Assembly: GCF_027595985.1 (NCBI RefSeq)
Contig: NC_073302.1
Coordinates: forward strand, 393,752,403 to 393,816,402
DNA length: 64,000 bases
Direction of reading: 5' to 3'
Origin: Sorex araneus
Lineage: Eukaryota; Chordata; Mammalia; Eulipotyphla; Soricidae
Each line of letters begins with the position of its first letter. Positions within the stretch are counted from its first letter, which is position 1. The notes under the pieces were generated by a model. It ran no database searches and was not told where the DNA came from. It worked only from the letters and a program-made list of their open reading frames with translations. A program made the translations under genes and the position numbers. Positions 1 through 11,160 of the stretch are shown here, piece after piece.

Positions 1-357
1 TGTGGTGTGAGATGATATCTCATTATTGTTTTGATCTGCATCTCCCTGATCATTAGTAATGAAGAGCATTTTTTCATGAGCATTTTGGCCATTCAGATTT
101 CTTCTTTGAGGAAATTTCTGTTCATTTCATCGCTGCATTTTCTGATGTGATTGGATGTTTCTTCTTGTAGAGTTCAAACTTGTATATCCTTGATATCAAC
201 CCCTTATCAGATGGGTATTGGGTAAATATCCTTTCCCATTCTATAGACTGTCTTTGTATTGTGGTCACTGTTTCTTTTGAGATACAGAAGCTTCTTAATT
301 TAAGATAGTCCCATTTGTTCATCTCTGTTTCCACTTGCTTGGTCAGTGGCATGCCAT

Positions 358-520
358 TTTTTTTTTGCTTTTTGGCGATGCATAGGGGTTACTCCTGGCT
401 CTGAACTCAGGAATTACTCCTGGCGGTGCTCAGGGGACCATATGGGATGCTGGGATTTGAACCCAGGTCGGCCGCGTGCAAGGCAAACGCCCTACCAGCT
501 GTGCTATCACTCCAGCCCCC
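358..520 (-). mobile_element. SINE-A (SOR-like tRNA SINE) inside L1 ORF2
   Basis: It is minus-oriented, with its A-tail seen as T9 at 357-365 and the tRNA-like head ending CTCCAGCCCCC at 520. It is flanked by a perfect 13-bp target-site duplication AGTGGCATGCCAT at 345-357 and 521-533. It inserted after the L1. Confidence 0.95.
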
Positions 521-1407
521 AGTGGCATGCCATCTTTGAGATACCTTTAGCTTCAATGCTGTGGAGGGTTTTGTGGACCTTTTCTTTAGTGTATCTTATG
601 AACTCTGATCTGATGTTGAGGTCTTTAATCCATTTTGATCTGAATTTTATGCATAGTGTTTGGTAGAGGTCTGAGTTCATATTTTCGCATGTAGCTGTCC
701 AGTGTTGCAAGCACATTTGATAAAGAGGCTTTCCTTGCTCTACTACACATTTCTTGTTCCCTTATCAAAGATTAGATGATCGATCATATATTTGAGGGTG
801 TGTGTAAGGATATTCAACACTGTTCCATTGGTCCACAGCTTTGCATTTGTTCCAATACGATGCTGTTTTAATTATTACCACTTTGTAGTAGAGTTTGAGG
901 TTGGGGAAGGTGATGCCTCCCATTTTCTTTTCCCCCAAAATTTCTTTAGATATTTGTGGGGGTTTGTTGTTCCATATGAATTTCAGGAGTGTTTGATCAA
1001 TTTGTTTGAAGAATATCATGGGTATCCTTATAGGGATTGCATTAAACCTGTATAATGTTTTGGGTGTAATGGCATTTTGACAATGTTAATTCTCCCAATA
1101 CATGAGCAGGGGATGTGTTTACATTTCCTCATGTCCTCTTTTATTTCTTCAAGTAGCGTTTTGTAGTTTTATTTTGTATAGGTCCTTTACCTCCTTAGTT
1201 ACGCTGATTGAAGGTATTTGATTTTCTGATGCATGATTGTGAACGGGATTGCTTTTCTCATATAGTTTTCTTCTCTCTCATTATTTGTGTATAGGAATGC
1301 CATGGACTTTTGGGTATTGATTTTATAGCTTGCGACTTTACCATACAAGTCTATGGTTTCTAGGATCTTCTAGGTAGAGCCTTTAGGGTTCTTTAAATAT
1401 AGTACCA

Positions 1408-1657
1408 TGGTCACTGTCACTGTTCACTGTCATCCTGTTGCTCATCGATTTGTTCGAGCAGGCACCAGTAACGTCTCTCATTGAGAGACTTATTGTTAAT
1501 GTTTTTGGTATATCCAATACACACAAGTAGCTTGCCAGGCTCTGCCGTGCAGGCTCGATACTCTCAGTAGCTTGCCGGGCTCTCCGAGAGGGGTGGAGGA
1601 ATTGAACACGGATTGGCCAAGCGAAAGCCCAACCGCTGTGCTATCACTCCAGCCCCC
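1408..1657 (-). mobile_element. SINE-B (tRNA head plus RTE-derived body) inside L1 ORF2
   Basis: It is minus-oriented. The 3' tail (CACTGTCACTGTTCACTGTC) is at the left and the head (GCTATCACTCCAGCCCCC) at the right. The flanking duplication is AATATAGTACCA (1396-1407) and AATATAGTATCA (1658-1669), with one mismatch. The body carries the RTE-like GCTTGCCAGGCTCTGCCGTG segment. Confidence 0.93.
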
Positions 1658-3859
1658 AATATAGTATCATATCTTCTGAAAATAGTGAGAGCTTGTTTTC
1701 TTCCTTTCCTATCTGGATGCCCTTAATATCTTTCCCTTGCCTAATCGCTACTGCAAGTACTTCCAGTACTATATTGAATAGAAGTGGAGAGAGTGGTCAT
1801 TCTTGTCTTGTCCTTGATCTTACAGGGAAGACTCTTAGTTTTTCCCCATTGAGGATAATGCTTGCCATAGACTTGTGGTAGATGGCTTTGAATATATTGA
1901 GGAAAGTTTCTTTAATACCCATTTTAGTGAGAAATTTCATCATAAATAAGTGCTGGATCTTGCCAAATGCTTTCTCTGCATCTATTGATATGATCATATG
2001 GTTTTTATCTTTACTTTTATTGATATGATGGAACTATGTTGATTGATTTCCGAATGTTAAACCATCATTGCATCCCCGGGATGAATCCCACTTGATCATG
2101 GTGTATGACCTTTTTGATGAGTTGTTGGATGATAGTTGTTTTGATGAGTTGTCTATTTGCTAATATTTTGTTGAGGGTCTTCGTAACCGTATTTATCAGA
2201 GATTTTGGACTATAATTTTCTTTTTTTTGTGTGGTTTTTCTCTTTGTTTTTGGCATTAGGATAATATGTACTTCATAGAAACTGTTTGAGAGTGTTTCTG
2301 TTTCTTCAGTTTCCTGGAAAAGCTTTGAAAGAAATGGCAATAAATTCTATTTAAATGTTTGTAAGAATTCCTTAGTGAATCCATCTGAACCTGGGCTTTT
2401 GTTTTTGGGAAGAATTTTGATTACAGTTTCAATTTCCTTGATAGTAGTAGGTCTATTCAGGTATTCCAAATCTTCTTGGTTCAGCCTTGGGAAGTTATAG
2501 AAATTCAGGAATTTATCCATTTCTTCTAGGTTCTCTTGTTTCTTGACATACAGACTTCCAAAGTAATCTCTGATGATCTTTTGAATTTCTTTTGTTTCTG
2601 TTGTGATGTCCCCCTTTTCTTTTCTGATTCGATTTATTAGGGTTCTTTCTCTCTCTTTCTTTGTGAGTCTTGTTAGTGGTTTATCAATCTTGTTTATTTT
2701 CTCAAAGAACCAGCTTTTGGTTTCATTGATGTTTTGAATTATTCTTTAGGTTTCTATATCATTAATTTTTTTCTCTAAGTTGTTATTTCTTTCCTTCTGC
2801 CTGGTTTGGTCTCCTCTTGTTGGTCCTTTTCTAAGATCTTGAGCTGTGAAGTCAAGTTATCTATGTAGGCCCCTTCTTCCTTCTTGATAAATCCTTGCAG
2901 AGCTATAAATTTTCCCCTTAACACTGCTTAAGCTCTGTCCCAGAGTTTCTGGTAGCACATGTCTTCATTTTCTTTTGTTTCCAGGTATCTTTTGATTTGT
3001 TCCTTTATTTTCTCCCTGACTCACTCATTCTTCAACATTGAGTTGTTTAATTTCCAGGTGTTTGATTTGATTCTCCATGCCAGTGTGTGATTAACTTTTA
3101 TATTCAGTACATTGTGGTCTGAAAAGATAGTTGATACAATTTCTATCTTCATCATTATATTTGAAGTATGGTTTTGTGACCCAGAATATGGTCAATCTTG
3201 GAAAATTTTCCATGTGCACTGGAAAAAAATGTGTATTTGTTTTTGGGGGAGATGGTAGGCCCTGTATATATCAATTAGCTTTCTGTCTTCTATTTCTTCC
3301 TTCAAATCCAGTACTTAATGTCCTGGTTTTAATCTTGCTAATATATCCAGAGGTGATAAGATGGTGTTGAATTCTCCAGCTACTATCGTTTTGCTACCAA
3401 AGTCCTCCTTGAAGTATATTAGCAGGTGTTTTAAGTATTTAGCTAGTCCCTCAGTGGCGTGTATATGTTTAGGAGTATGATTTCTTCCTGCTGTACATAT
3501 CTGTTGATTATTAAAAATGGTCTTTTCTGTCCCTTCTAATATTCTTCAGCTGAAATCTATGTTGTCGAATACTAGTATGGCCACTCCAGCTTTTTTGAAG
3601 AAGTTGTTTGCTTGAAGGATTGTTTTCCATTCTTTGACTTTGAGTCTGTGTTTGCTCTGACTGTTCAGATGTGTTTCTTGTAGGCAACAGAAAGTTGGGT
3701 TCAGTTTTTTAATACATTTTGCCACTCCGTGTCTCTTAATTGTTGCATTTACACCATTGACATTGAGAGAGATTATTGTCATTGGGTTTTGTGCCATCTT
3801 TCTGTAGAATTTTGTTGTGCTTGTAGGGTTTTTTCTTGTCTTACAGTAGCCCCTTTAGT

Positions 3860-4806
3860 CTATCTTTTAAGTTTGGTTTTGAGTCTATGAAGTTCCTGAG
3901 CTGTTTTTTTATCTATAAAAAGGTGTATCATTCCATCGAGTTTGAGTGAGAGTTTAGCTGGATAAAGTATTCTTGGTGAGGCGTTCATTTCATTAAGTTT
4001 TTTCACTATATCCCACCATTGTCTTCGTGCTTAGAAGGCTTCCTCTGATAAGTCTGCTGTAAATCTAAGGGGTGCTCCTTTGTATGTGATTTCCTTCTTT
4101 GATCTTGCTGCTTGCAGTATTGTGTCTCTATCCGGGATATCCATAATTCTGATCATGATATGTCTTGAAGTCTTTTATTAGGGTCTCTTATAGCTGGTAC
4201 CCTTTGGGCTCCTTGGATCTGGATGCCTGCATTCTCCAGCTCTGGGAACTTCTCAGCAATGATATCTTTAACTGTGGCTTTTTCACTGGGGTTGCCTCCC
4301 TGTCCTTCTGGTACTCTGATGATTCTTATGTTGTTCCTCTTGAGTTCATTACCTAGGTCTCTAACTCACCCTAAAACTATTTTGAGGTCTTTTCCCACTG
4401 TATGTTGTTGCCAGTATGCTTTCTGCAGCTCATCTTCAAGCTCACTGATTCTGCCTTCAGCTATTGTCATTTTACTGTTGAGGGCACCCACTGACTTTCT
4501 TATTTCATCTACTGAATCCGTTATTTGTGACACTTGTTTGTAGCTTTCTTATATCTGCTCTCATTTCTTCATGTATTTTCTTGGCTGTCTGTTCCACTGT
4601 TTTTTTCATGTCCTCTTTTAATTTACTGGATGTGTGTTCCACCGCTTCTTTGAGTTCATTGATTATCCTTAGCATGTCATCTCTGAATTCTTTATCAGAG
4701 AGATCGTATTTGTGGGTCATTCCTGTTGAGGCTTCTGGACTCTTTTCTTCATCCACTCCTTGTGGTGGGTATTTGCGCTGTTTCTTTGTGTTGTTGTGGT
4801 AGTATG
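3860..4806 (-). pseudogene. L1 ORF1 (RNA-binding chaperone), broken
   Basis: ORF1p is the trimeric RNA-binding partner of ORF2p in the L1 RNP. The acidic, coiled-coil-forming N-terminal part (SDKEFRDDMLRIINELKEAV) lies at 4505-4756. Next comes the RRM-like part with NNIRIIRVPEGQGGNPSEKA and AGIQIQGAQRVP near 4240-4310. The C-terminus (LHRLKTKLKR) ends at a stop at 3860-3862. In-frame stops break it near 4500 and 4370. The expected ATG near 4804 reads ATA, so the start appears lost. It lies 62 bp upstream of ORF2. Confidence 0.88.
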
Positions 4807-5440
4807 GAGGTGGGACCCTCTAGTTCACTATCACTGTACCACTATCACTGCAAGAAAGGATTTTGGATGAGCTCGTTGATGGTGGCCACCTTTCCCCCCT
4901 TCTACATTACTATTTTCCTCTATGGTGCTTCTCTGTGACTTATGTGAGGCCTCTACTAAAGCTTCAGAGGATGTGTTCTTTTATATTAGGGTTGCTCAGT
5001 TTCTGGTGTTCACCATTATTTTAATGAGATTGGAATAGGCTACTGGAGTATTGGCCTACTGTGATGGAAATAACCAGGATGTTTTCCTCAGAATTAGGTA
5101 ATGGAGATTGAGATGCAAACCTGGAGTACTGGGAAGAGGGAAATAACTGCAGTCATGTGAGTACTGCCGCCCTGAAGGGCACATCCCCCACCACATTGTA
5201 CCTGTAACTGAGTTGGTCACACAGTGCCTGAGCAGAATTAAAGTCCCACGTCTGATTAAGTCCTAACCTTGCTGGGGAACCCCTTGGTCCAGGTGCTGGG
5301 GGGGGTGCACCTTGGCCAAGGGAGGGTGTTCTTGCAGTTCCCTGGGTCTGTTTTCTGGGCATGCCACCCAGGAAACCAAGAAGCACTGTTTGTCCTCATT
5401 TCAGGACATCAGTATCAAGAGCAAGCAAAGCAGAAGTCCA
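4807..5440 (-). other. Probable L1 5' untranslated region
   Basis: This sequence lies directly upstream of L1 ORF1 and is more GC-rich at 5150-5400 than the AT-rich flank that follows 5460. That position fits an L1 5' UTR with promoter, but I recognise no promoter motif. The outer edge near 5440 is a guess from the composition change. Confidence 0.5.
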
Positions 5441-5492
5441 TGAGGATGGTAATTATTTAGCTCAACCAACATTACTGAGGAAAAAAAAATCT

Positions 5493-5512
5493 TTGTGTGT
5501 GTGTGTGTGTGG
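5493..5512. repeat. (TG)n microsatellite
   Basis: A run of nine TG units sits at the edge of a G-rich stretch. Confidence 0.9.
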
Positions 5513-5620
5513 CGGGGTGGTGGTGGGGGAAGCGGGGGAGAGGGCAGGGAATGAACCCAAAGCCTCAAAATGGCAAAGCAAACTATTTATTACTGAGCCT
5601 TATCCTTGTCCCTTCTTAAG
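5513..5620 (-). mobile_element. Old, degraded tRNA-type SINE
   Basis: The minus strand carries a decayed tRNA-like head: GAATGAACCCAAAGCC in the B-box region, then GCAAAGCAAAC and ACTGAGCC. It is too diverged to assign to a family. Confidence 0.5.
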
Positions 5621-5639
5621 CTGCAGTTTTAAAACCTAA

Positions 5640-7180
5640 AAAGAAGCAGTAGATATAGCTAATGAGGCAGAGGACTGAAAATGCCTATTACTACACATTA
5701 TGGAGATCGTATCATTAAACAGTGCTGCTGACAATTTCAACACTGGGGTGTGAGAAACAGAGAGCTCAGAGAAGTAATGGAAATGAAGAGCTTCAAATAT
5801 ATGTGTTGAAAAAAAATAAAGGCACCTAAAATGGCCTTCTGTTCCTATTTGCAATTATTCATATAATGCAAACTCTCAGGAAAAAGAAGTTAGAAATAAG
5901 GATGATATAACTGAATGATTTCCTGCCACACATACCTGCCCATTAAGTTACAGTTATCTATCTTTTTGGTAAACTGAGCTTCATCTCAAGGTTGAGGATG
6001 ATTTTTAGCACCTCTCAGCTCTACTGGACTGTTGGCTAGGCTGATATTAAGATTTTTCTCTTTCAACTGTACTTCCCTCAGACCCTGAGTGTCTATTCTG
6101 ACACATGGCATTAATGAGTACTGAGTTTGGAAGCACAATTGTGCCTGTGATCTTTTAGGGCATGGGTTACAATTTGTTTGAAAAATTGTATGGATACAGT
6201 GATACTGTGATATTCTTGTATGTCCTATTAATTTTTTAGTCCCTGTAACAAGACAGTTCATGAGAGACTTCGTGTGAATAAATGTTTTCCATCTTCCCAA
6301 AGAATTAGCAAAACTGAAATTTGGGAAACCTGTGTTTTTCTCAGCATGATGAATTTACCATGTTCAGATTGAGCAAAATAAGAAATTGAGCAGAATTCAT
6401 TTTGGATTTATGCATATTTTAGAAATTTTAATTCAGTGGGAAATATAATTTAATTTTTTTGATTGAAACTTGTAAGATAATTCCTTTTAACTCTAAATTA
6501 TTATTAATAAAACTTAATGGAAATTATTTGGAACTTGAGAAATATCTAAACTTGTAATTTATAGTTAGGTAATATTAATATTGTCATTTATTATAATTGT
6601 ATATCTTTGATGAGAAAAGTACTAAATACTATGGATATAATTTGAGATAGGGAATTTAGAGGAACGTGTCAACTATTTCTTATAACATGGCAGAACAATT
6701 TGATATTAATTTAATTACTAAATTATTAAGATATACTTAAGGTATATCTTAATAATTAATAAAAAAGTATATACCATTTTTCAAAATGACTTCAAAATGA
6801 AAGATGTTGTTTCATTTCTTTTATAAATTTGGTTAATGAAATTTTTCCAAAACCAAAATAAATGATGAGCTCATTTACATGATTAATTTTTATATTATGG
6901 TGGTAGATTCTCCTATAATATATATTTGGGATAGTAGAGAATTACTCCAGAAATAGGCATAATAAAAATCAATCCAAAATATTGATACTACTCATAACCT
7001 CAGAAATCTAAAAATTGTTATGTTTTTATTTATAAAAAAGAATATTTTCACTCATCTATATTTATAGTATGTCACAACTCTTGATATGATATATTTAATC
7101 TAAAATTAGTTATTTTAGTCATCTATTTCTACTCATAAAAACCTCTCTAATGCTTTTTTGAGTCATCCATCTCTCATTAA
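5640..7180. other. AT-rich stretch without a recognised gene
   Basis: There is no convincing reading frame, repeat or RNA gene apart from the hairpin at 6723-6755. Confidence 0.6.
6723..6755. repeat. Perfect 14-bp inverted repeat
   Basis: Arms TTATTAAGATATAC and GTATATCTTAATAA flank a 5-base loop (TTAAG). No transposon terminal signature was recognised. Confidence 0.75.
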
Positions 7181-7199
7181 AGAGCTTCCTTTTTTCTTT

Positions 7200-8027
7200 T
7201 CTTCTTTTTTTTAGGGTTAAAATATCAATTTTATTCTCATGAGATTTGTTCAGCTTTTAAAACATTTATTTATTTAATTACCATAAGAACAGATAAAAAG
7301 CTTTTATGTTTGAGTCTCAGTCATACAATGATCGAATAGCCATTCCTTCACCAGTGCACATTTTCCATCACCAAAAATCCCAGTATACGCCCCCCCCATC
7401 CCAATGCTACCCCTGCCTGTGTGGCAAGAGAATTTCCACATTTCTTTCTTTCTACTTTGATTACATTCAATATTTTGTCACAAGTCCCACCATTATTATT
7501 TGGAATTTTTCCCCAACATTCAGACCTACCAAAAAGGCAACGCTAGACAATTTGTTTTGTATTATGAATAGCATATGACACTCTTGCAGCCGTGCAGTCT
7601 TGGAATTCTAAAATTTCATAATTATGGTCTGGAGAGATCTCTGCTAAGAGCCACTCCGTTCCAAGATTTGTTTGTGTGTCTCGTGGATCATGGCCATTGA
7701 GGGGCTTAATAAGTAGTCAGGTGGCCATTTATGGGTGTCATCTCAGGGTCCCATTGGGGTGGGAGAGATGGGCCAGCTCCTTCCCTATCCCTTGAGGCCT
7801 GGCATTTGCCATTACTGCTGCTCCATACCTGGGTTTTCCAATGACTTCTGGAAGATGGCGGCCACCAGGATTCCTGGAGAACAGGCAGAGGGATGGCACC
7901 TGCTCCCGTCTGGAGAGAGCAGGAGGCCTGGTGAAAGTGGCCTAATGCAGAGTCCAGAGGCATTTCTGCCAAGAGCTGCCAAGAGCTGCTCGGTTCCGAG
8001 ATTCATATGTGTGTCTTTATAACTTCC
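7200..8027 (-). mobile_element. Composite retroelement C: L1-like 3' end plus ~335-bp repeated 5' unit
   Basis: The 3' end is at the left. The segment from about 7262 (CACCAGTGCACATTTTCC, CCCAGTATACG, CTGTGTGGCAAG) matches the 3' segments of the elements at 39580 and 48711, and more weakly the L1 3' end at 21544. GC-rich sequence follows, with a direct repeat of GTTCCAAGATTTG (7658) and GTTCCGAGATTCA (7993), offset 335 bp. A YY1-like AAGATGGCGGCC lies at 7852-7863. No ORF of known type is present. The edges are uncertain; AGCTTCCTTTTTT-like sequence near 7185 and 8015 may be a target-site duplication. Confidence 0.65.
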
Positions 8028-8324
8028 TTTTTTTTTCCCATTGTTAACCTTAAATATTAATATGACGCTTTTCCTTTCATTTTCTCCTATTAGCTCTACT
8101 TTCAGAGTGCAACCAGAATTTATCAACTTTTCTCCATCACCACATTTCTCCTGCTTCTGCTTTTGTACACTTTTAGGTATCAATTCAGTGACTGATATGA
8201 GCATAGAATGCAATTCTTCTGCTCAAAATTCTTTCTTCAGTGTCTTTTCTCCCTTTGGAACAATGTCTTAACTCTATCTAAGCCACCAGGCTCTATCGAA
8301 TCTATTTATCCAATTCCAGTAACA

Positions 8325-8885
8325 CGACAATCACAATCACGATCACGAAATCACGTTAATCGTTGGTTTCTCGAGCGGGCTCAGTAACCTCTCCATTCGT
8401 CCTTTCCCTGAGATCTTAGAAGTCTCTCTCGACTGGACCCTCCTAAAGATGTCACACTGGAGGCTCGTTCAGGGTCAGGGGAATGAGATCCAGCTTGCTA
8501 CTGGATTTAGCATATGAATACACAATGGAAAGCTGTCCTATGTGAGCAGGAAAGTCTCAGAAGCTTTCTAGTTTCTCCCAGAGGGAGAAGTAGGCTACAA
8601 GATATCGCTTCTGGGAGCTTGCTTTTAAGTCTCTCTCTGGATGTTGGCCATTGATGGGATTACACACACCTGGGTTCCTCTGCCAGTACCTTCATGCGTG
8701 AGGCCTGTTCGATCGATCGTGTGGAGAGGGGCCTCGAGCATGGCTGTAGCTAGATTCCCATGGTTTTCGGCCTCCGGGAGCTCTGCTTGGGGTGGGGAGG
8801 GAAGCTGGAGCCCATTCCCTTCGAGGGGCCCCGTGGTAGACAGACGTGTGGGCAAGAGACTGCAACACGGCATCCACTTGATATC
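8325..8885 (-). mobile_element. Long RTE-related non-autonomous element without a SINE tRNA head
   Basis: On the minus strand it shares the SINE-B/RTE layout: TCTCGAGCGGGCTCAGTAAC near 8371, TTAGCATATGAATA near 8509 and TCTCCCAGAGGG near 8574. It adds a module (CCTGAGATCTTAGAAG and CAGGGTCAGGGGAATGAGA) also seen at 47396-47642. The region 8590-8885 is a different, GC-rich head with GTTCGATCGATCGTG and no A/B boxes that I can see. The tail contains ATCAC repeats. It could be a decayed RTE LINE 5' end joined to its tail. Confidence 0.6.
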
Positions 8886-9164
8886 ACAGAGAATTTCTAA
8901 ATAATGCGCCTCAGACCATTATATTCTAGCAGTACCAAGTCCATCAAAATCTCCTATCCTCAAGGTCCTTGTAGGAGTGATTCCCTTTGCCTTAGATGTC
9001 CACATGACCACCTGGTTTATTTCCTCCATTCTTTGAAACAAAGTCCCTAAATGCACTATCCACACATTATCTTCTAATTCTATCTTCTCCTTCCATATTT
9101 ATAGTTGCTTAGTATATTTAAAGTTGCCTAGTATATAAAATAATTATACCTCCCCCTCATTCCT

Positions 9165-9285
9165 CAAAAAGGGACAGGATGATATATAGCAGGTAGGGCG
9201 CTTGCCTTGCATGTGATCAAACTAGTTTCAATTCCTGGCACCCATATGATTGCAGCTGTAAGACCCAAAAGTAGAATCCATTTAC
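9165..9285 (+). mobile_element. Diverged tRNA-type SINE, 5' part
   Basis: The head is AGCAGGTAGGGCGCTTGCCTTGCA, with a decayed B box (AGTTTCAATTCC) followed by GGCACCCATATGAT. The 3' half is lost after about 9280. Confidence 0.7.
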
Positions 9286-9689
9286 AAAACTATAATACAC
9301 ATTAGCTTTATTTTTGAAGCATGATTGATTTTCACAATTGGCAGAACTGCTCAGATTTTACTGACACAGAAACAGTTTATCAGAGAATGTTTTTTATAGT
9401 GGAGACTGGGAGAAACTACTCTTGAGATCTTGTGGCTTTGATGTTTGTAGTGTCTATGCTGTCTTTGGTAGGTGAACAGATACTCAGTTCATATATGGGG
9501 TCTGGATTCTCTGGACATTTCACACAGAAGAAAAGGGGTTTTTCTTTTTTTAGGGAGGAAATACCAACTTTACCAGTGATATTTCTTAATGTTATAATTC
9601 AGTGGTTTATAGATTCTACTTTTAGTTATCTACACAGTTTCACAACCAGTTAAATGTTTTTTTTTAAAGGCTTTTTTGATTTAGAATAT

Positions 9690-9850
9690 TTTTAAATCCT
9701 GGGTCACACCCAGTTGAACTCAGAACTACTACTTGCTCAGTCCTCTGGGTAGCTTTGGTAGTTCTCAGGACCGTCCATTGCCAGCGATCAAACTCAGGAA
9801 TCCTGTATGCAAAGCACATGATCAACCACTGAGCTATCTCTTTTACCCCT
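9690..9850 (-). mobile_element. Diverged SINE-A-like element
   Basis: The minus-strand SINE-A order is kept: GGGTCACACCCAG (tail side), GGTAGTTCTCAGGACC, GATCAAACTCAGGAATCCTG and ACTGAGCTATCTC. It is highly diverged, so it is an old copy. Confidence 0.7.
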
Positions 9851-9904
9851 ATTTTTGAATTTTTAACACACTCCAAATCTTATTTTGTCAGCAATAGTTG
9901 TCTT

Positions 9905-10058
9905 TCTACTTTGGGGGCCACACCCAGCTGTGATCAGAGCTAATTCCTGACCCTGTGTTCAAGGATGACTACTGGCAGGTCTCAGTGGTGTTAGATGTTG
10001 AACTGGTTCAGCCAAGTGCAAGGTAAGCACCTTACTCCCTGTACTATCCAGTCTCATA
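9905..10058 (-). mobile_element. Diverged SINE-A-like element
   Basis: It starts GGGGGCCACACCCAGC, runs through TGGCAGGTCTCAGTGGTG, and ends with head sequence GCCAAGTGCAAGGTAAGCAC and CTGTACTATCCAG. Confidence 0.75.
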
Positions 10059-10439
10059 AATGGATTTCTTTTATAAAAAAATATAGGACTATATTATATC
10101 TATAACTCAAACACATTCGTTTTAAAACAATTTTATATTTTTGCAGTTGTTTAGGTTAACATGTTAAAGTAGTGGACATGTTTGTATTGCTTATGTACAA
10201 TAATACTATACCTTGTCATCACTAAGGTGTAGGAAATTTTCTTTTAAAAAAAATTCCCTGCCTCTTCACTCTTTGCCCCTAAATTTCTATGATTTTCTGG
10301 AATGCCAGACCATAATTTGGCTCATATAGTCCTTCTCAGAAATAATACTGAACCTACATCCTTATACTATTGGGAATATTTTCCCTTTATGTACTTATTG
10401 CTTGTGTACAGTTTAAGTTCCACTGGAAATATTTCAGGT

Positions 10440-10880
10440 GTGCATTGAAAATCAAAATGCATATGAACTAACTTAAGTTCACCTCTGAAAGTTCATTCAC
10501 CATACAACTCTCCTTTTATTTGATTTACCCACCTACTGTTCACCTCCATTCCCTATGGTAACTGCTATTATAGTGTACACATTTTTGTTTGTTTTTCTAT
10601 ATTCCATGTGAAATCATATGGCATGTGTACTTCTCTGTCTGACTTATTTCATTTTGCATAATACCCTCTAGATTAATTCATATTGTTGCAATTGAAAAGA
10701 TCGCATCTGTTTTAAATAGCTAAGAACTGTGTAAATATACCACATCTTCATACATTCATCTGTCAATGTTAATCTTAGGTTACTTCCAATAATATTATTT
10801 CAATATTAATCTTAGGTTGCTTTTGGTTTTTGTAAAGCATGCAATGAATAAGGACTATCTATTTCTATTTGTATATTTTA
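10440..10880 (-). mobile_element. Ancient L1 3' end (L1M-type)
   Basis: Read antisense, it follows the order of old mammalian L1 3' ends: GTGAAATCATATGGCATG, CTGTCTGACTTATTTCATTT, GCATAATACCCTCTAG, then ATGTTGCAAT-like and ATACATTCATCTGTCAATG segments. Heavy divergence makes it an old copy. The subfamily name is from memory. Confidence 0.7.
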
Positions 10881-10989
10881 AGTTAGCATTTTGGTATTTT
10901 TTAGGTAAATTCACAACAGGAAGTTAATGAAATCACATGGAAGTTCTATTAACTGTTGAAGGAATTCCATGTTGCTGTATTAATTTTAA

Positions 10990-11160
10990 AAAGGAGAGCT
11001 AGTACAATAGGTATGGCATTTGTATGGCACTGAGGCAGATGGGGTTTGATCCCCAGCATGCCATATAGACCCCCATGCCATCCTAGGAGTGATCCCTGAG
11101 CACAGCATCAAGAGTAAGCCCTGAGGACCACCAGGTGTGACTCAAACATCAAAATAAATG
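10990..11160 (+). mobile_element. Diverged SINE-A-like element
   Basis: Head GAGAGCTAGTACAATAGGTA, B box GGTTTGATCCCC at 11042-11053, body AGGAGTGATCCCTGAGCACAG, and tail AGGTGTGACTCAAACATCAAAA. Confidence 0.8.

Larger units (their letters stand above)
1..3797 (-). pseudogene. L1 ORF2 (endonuclease-reverse transcriptase), broken
   Basis: L1 ORF2 encodes an APE-type endonuclease, a reverse transcriptase and a C-terminal domain used in target-primed reverse transcription. The start at 3797 reads MAQNPMTIISLNVNGVNA, followed by the QETH motif of the endonuclease. RT-type stretches follow at 2065-2340 ([12 protein letters not shown]) and 1797-1997 ([10 protein letters not shown]). The catalytic FADD box reads FSED near 1675-1690. 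C-terminal sequence ([20 protein letters not shown]) lies at 122-352. The frame is split by shifts, stops and two SINEs. The 3' end is cut by the window edge. Confidence 0.9.
1..5440 (-). mobile_element. Nearly full-length L1 LINE, minus strand, 3' end beyond the window
   Basis: Read on the minus strand, this holds a probable 5' UTR (about 4807-5440), ORF1 (3860-4806), a ~60-bp spacer and ORF2 (3797 to position 1 and beyond). The ORF order, ORF1 coiled coil, SLNVNG endonuclease start and RT blocks identify L1. Two SINEs are nested in it at 358-520 and 1408-1657, each with target-site duplications. Frameshifts and stops occur throughout, so it is inactive. The 5' boundary is approximate because no outer duplication can be checked. 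Confidence 0.93.
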
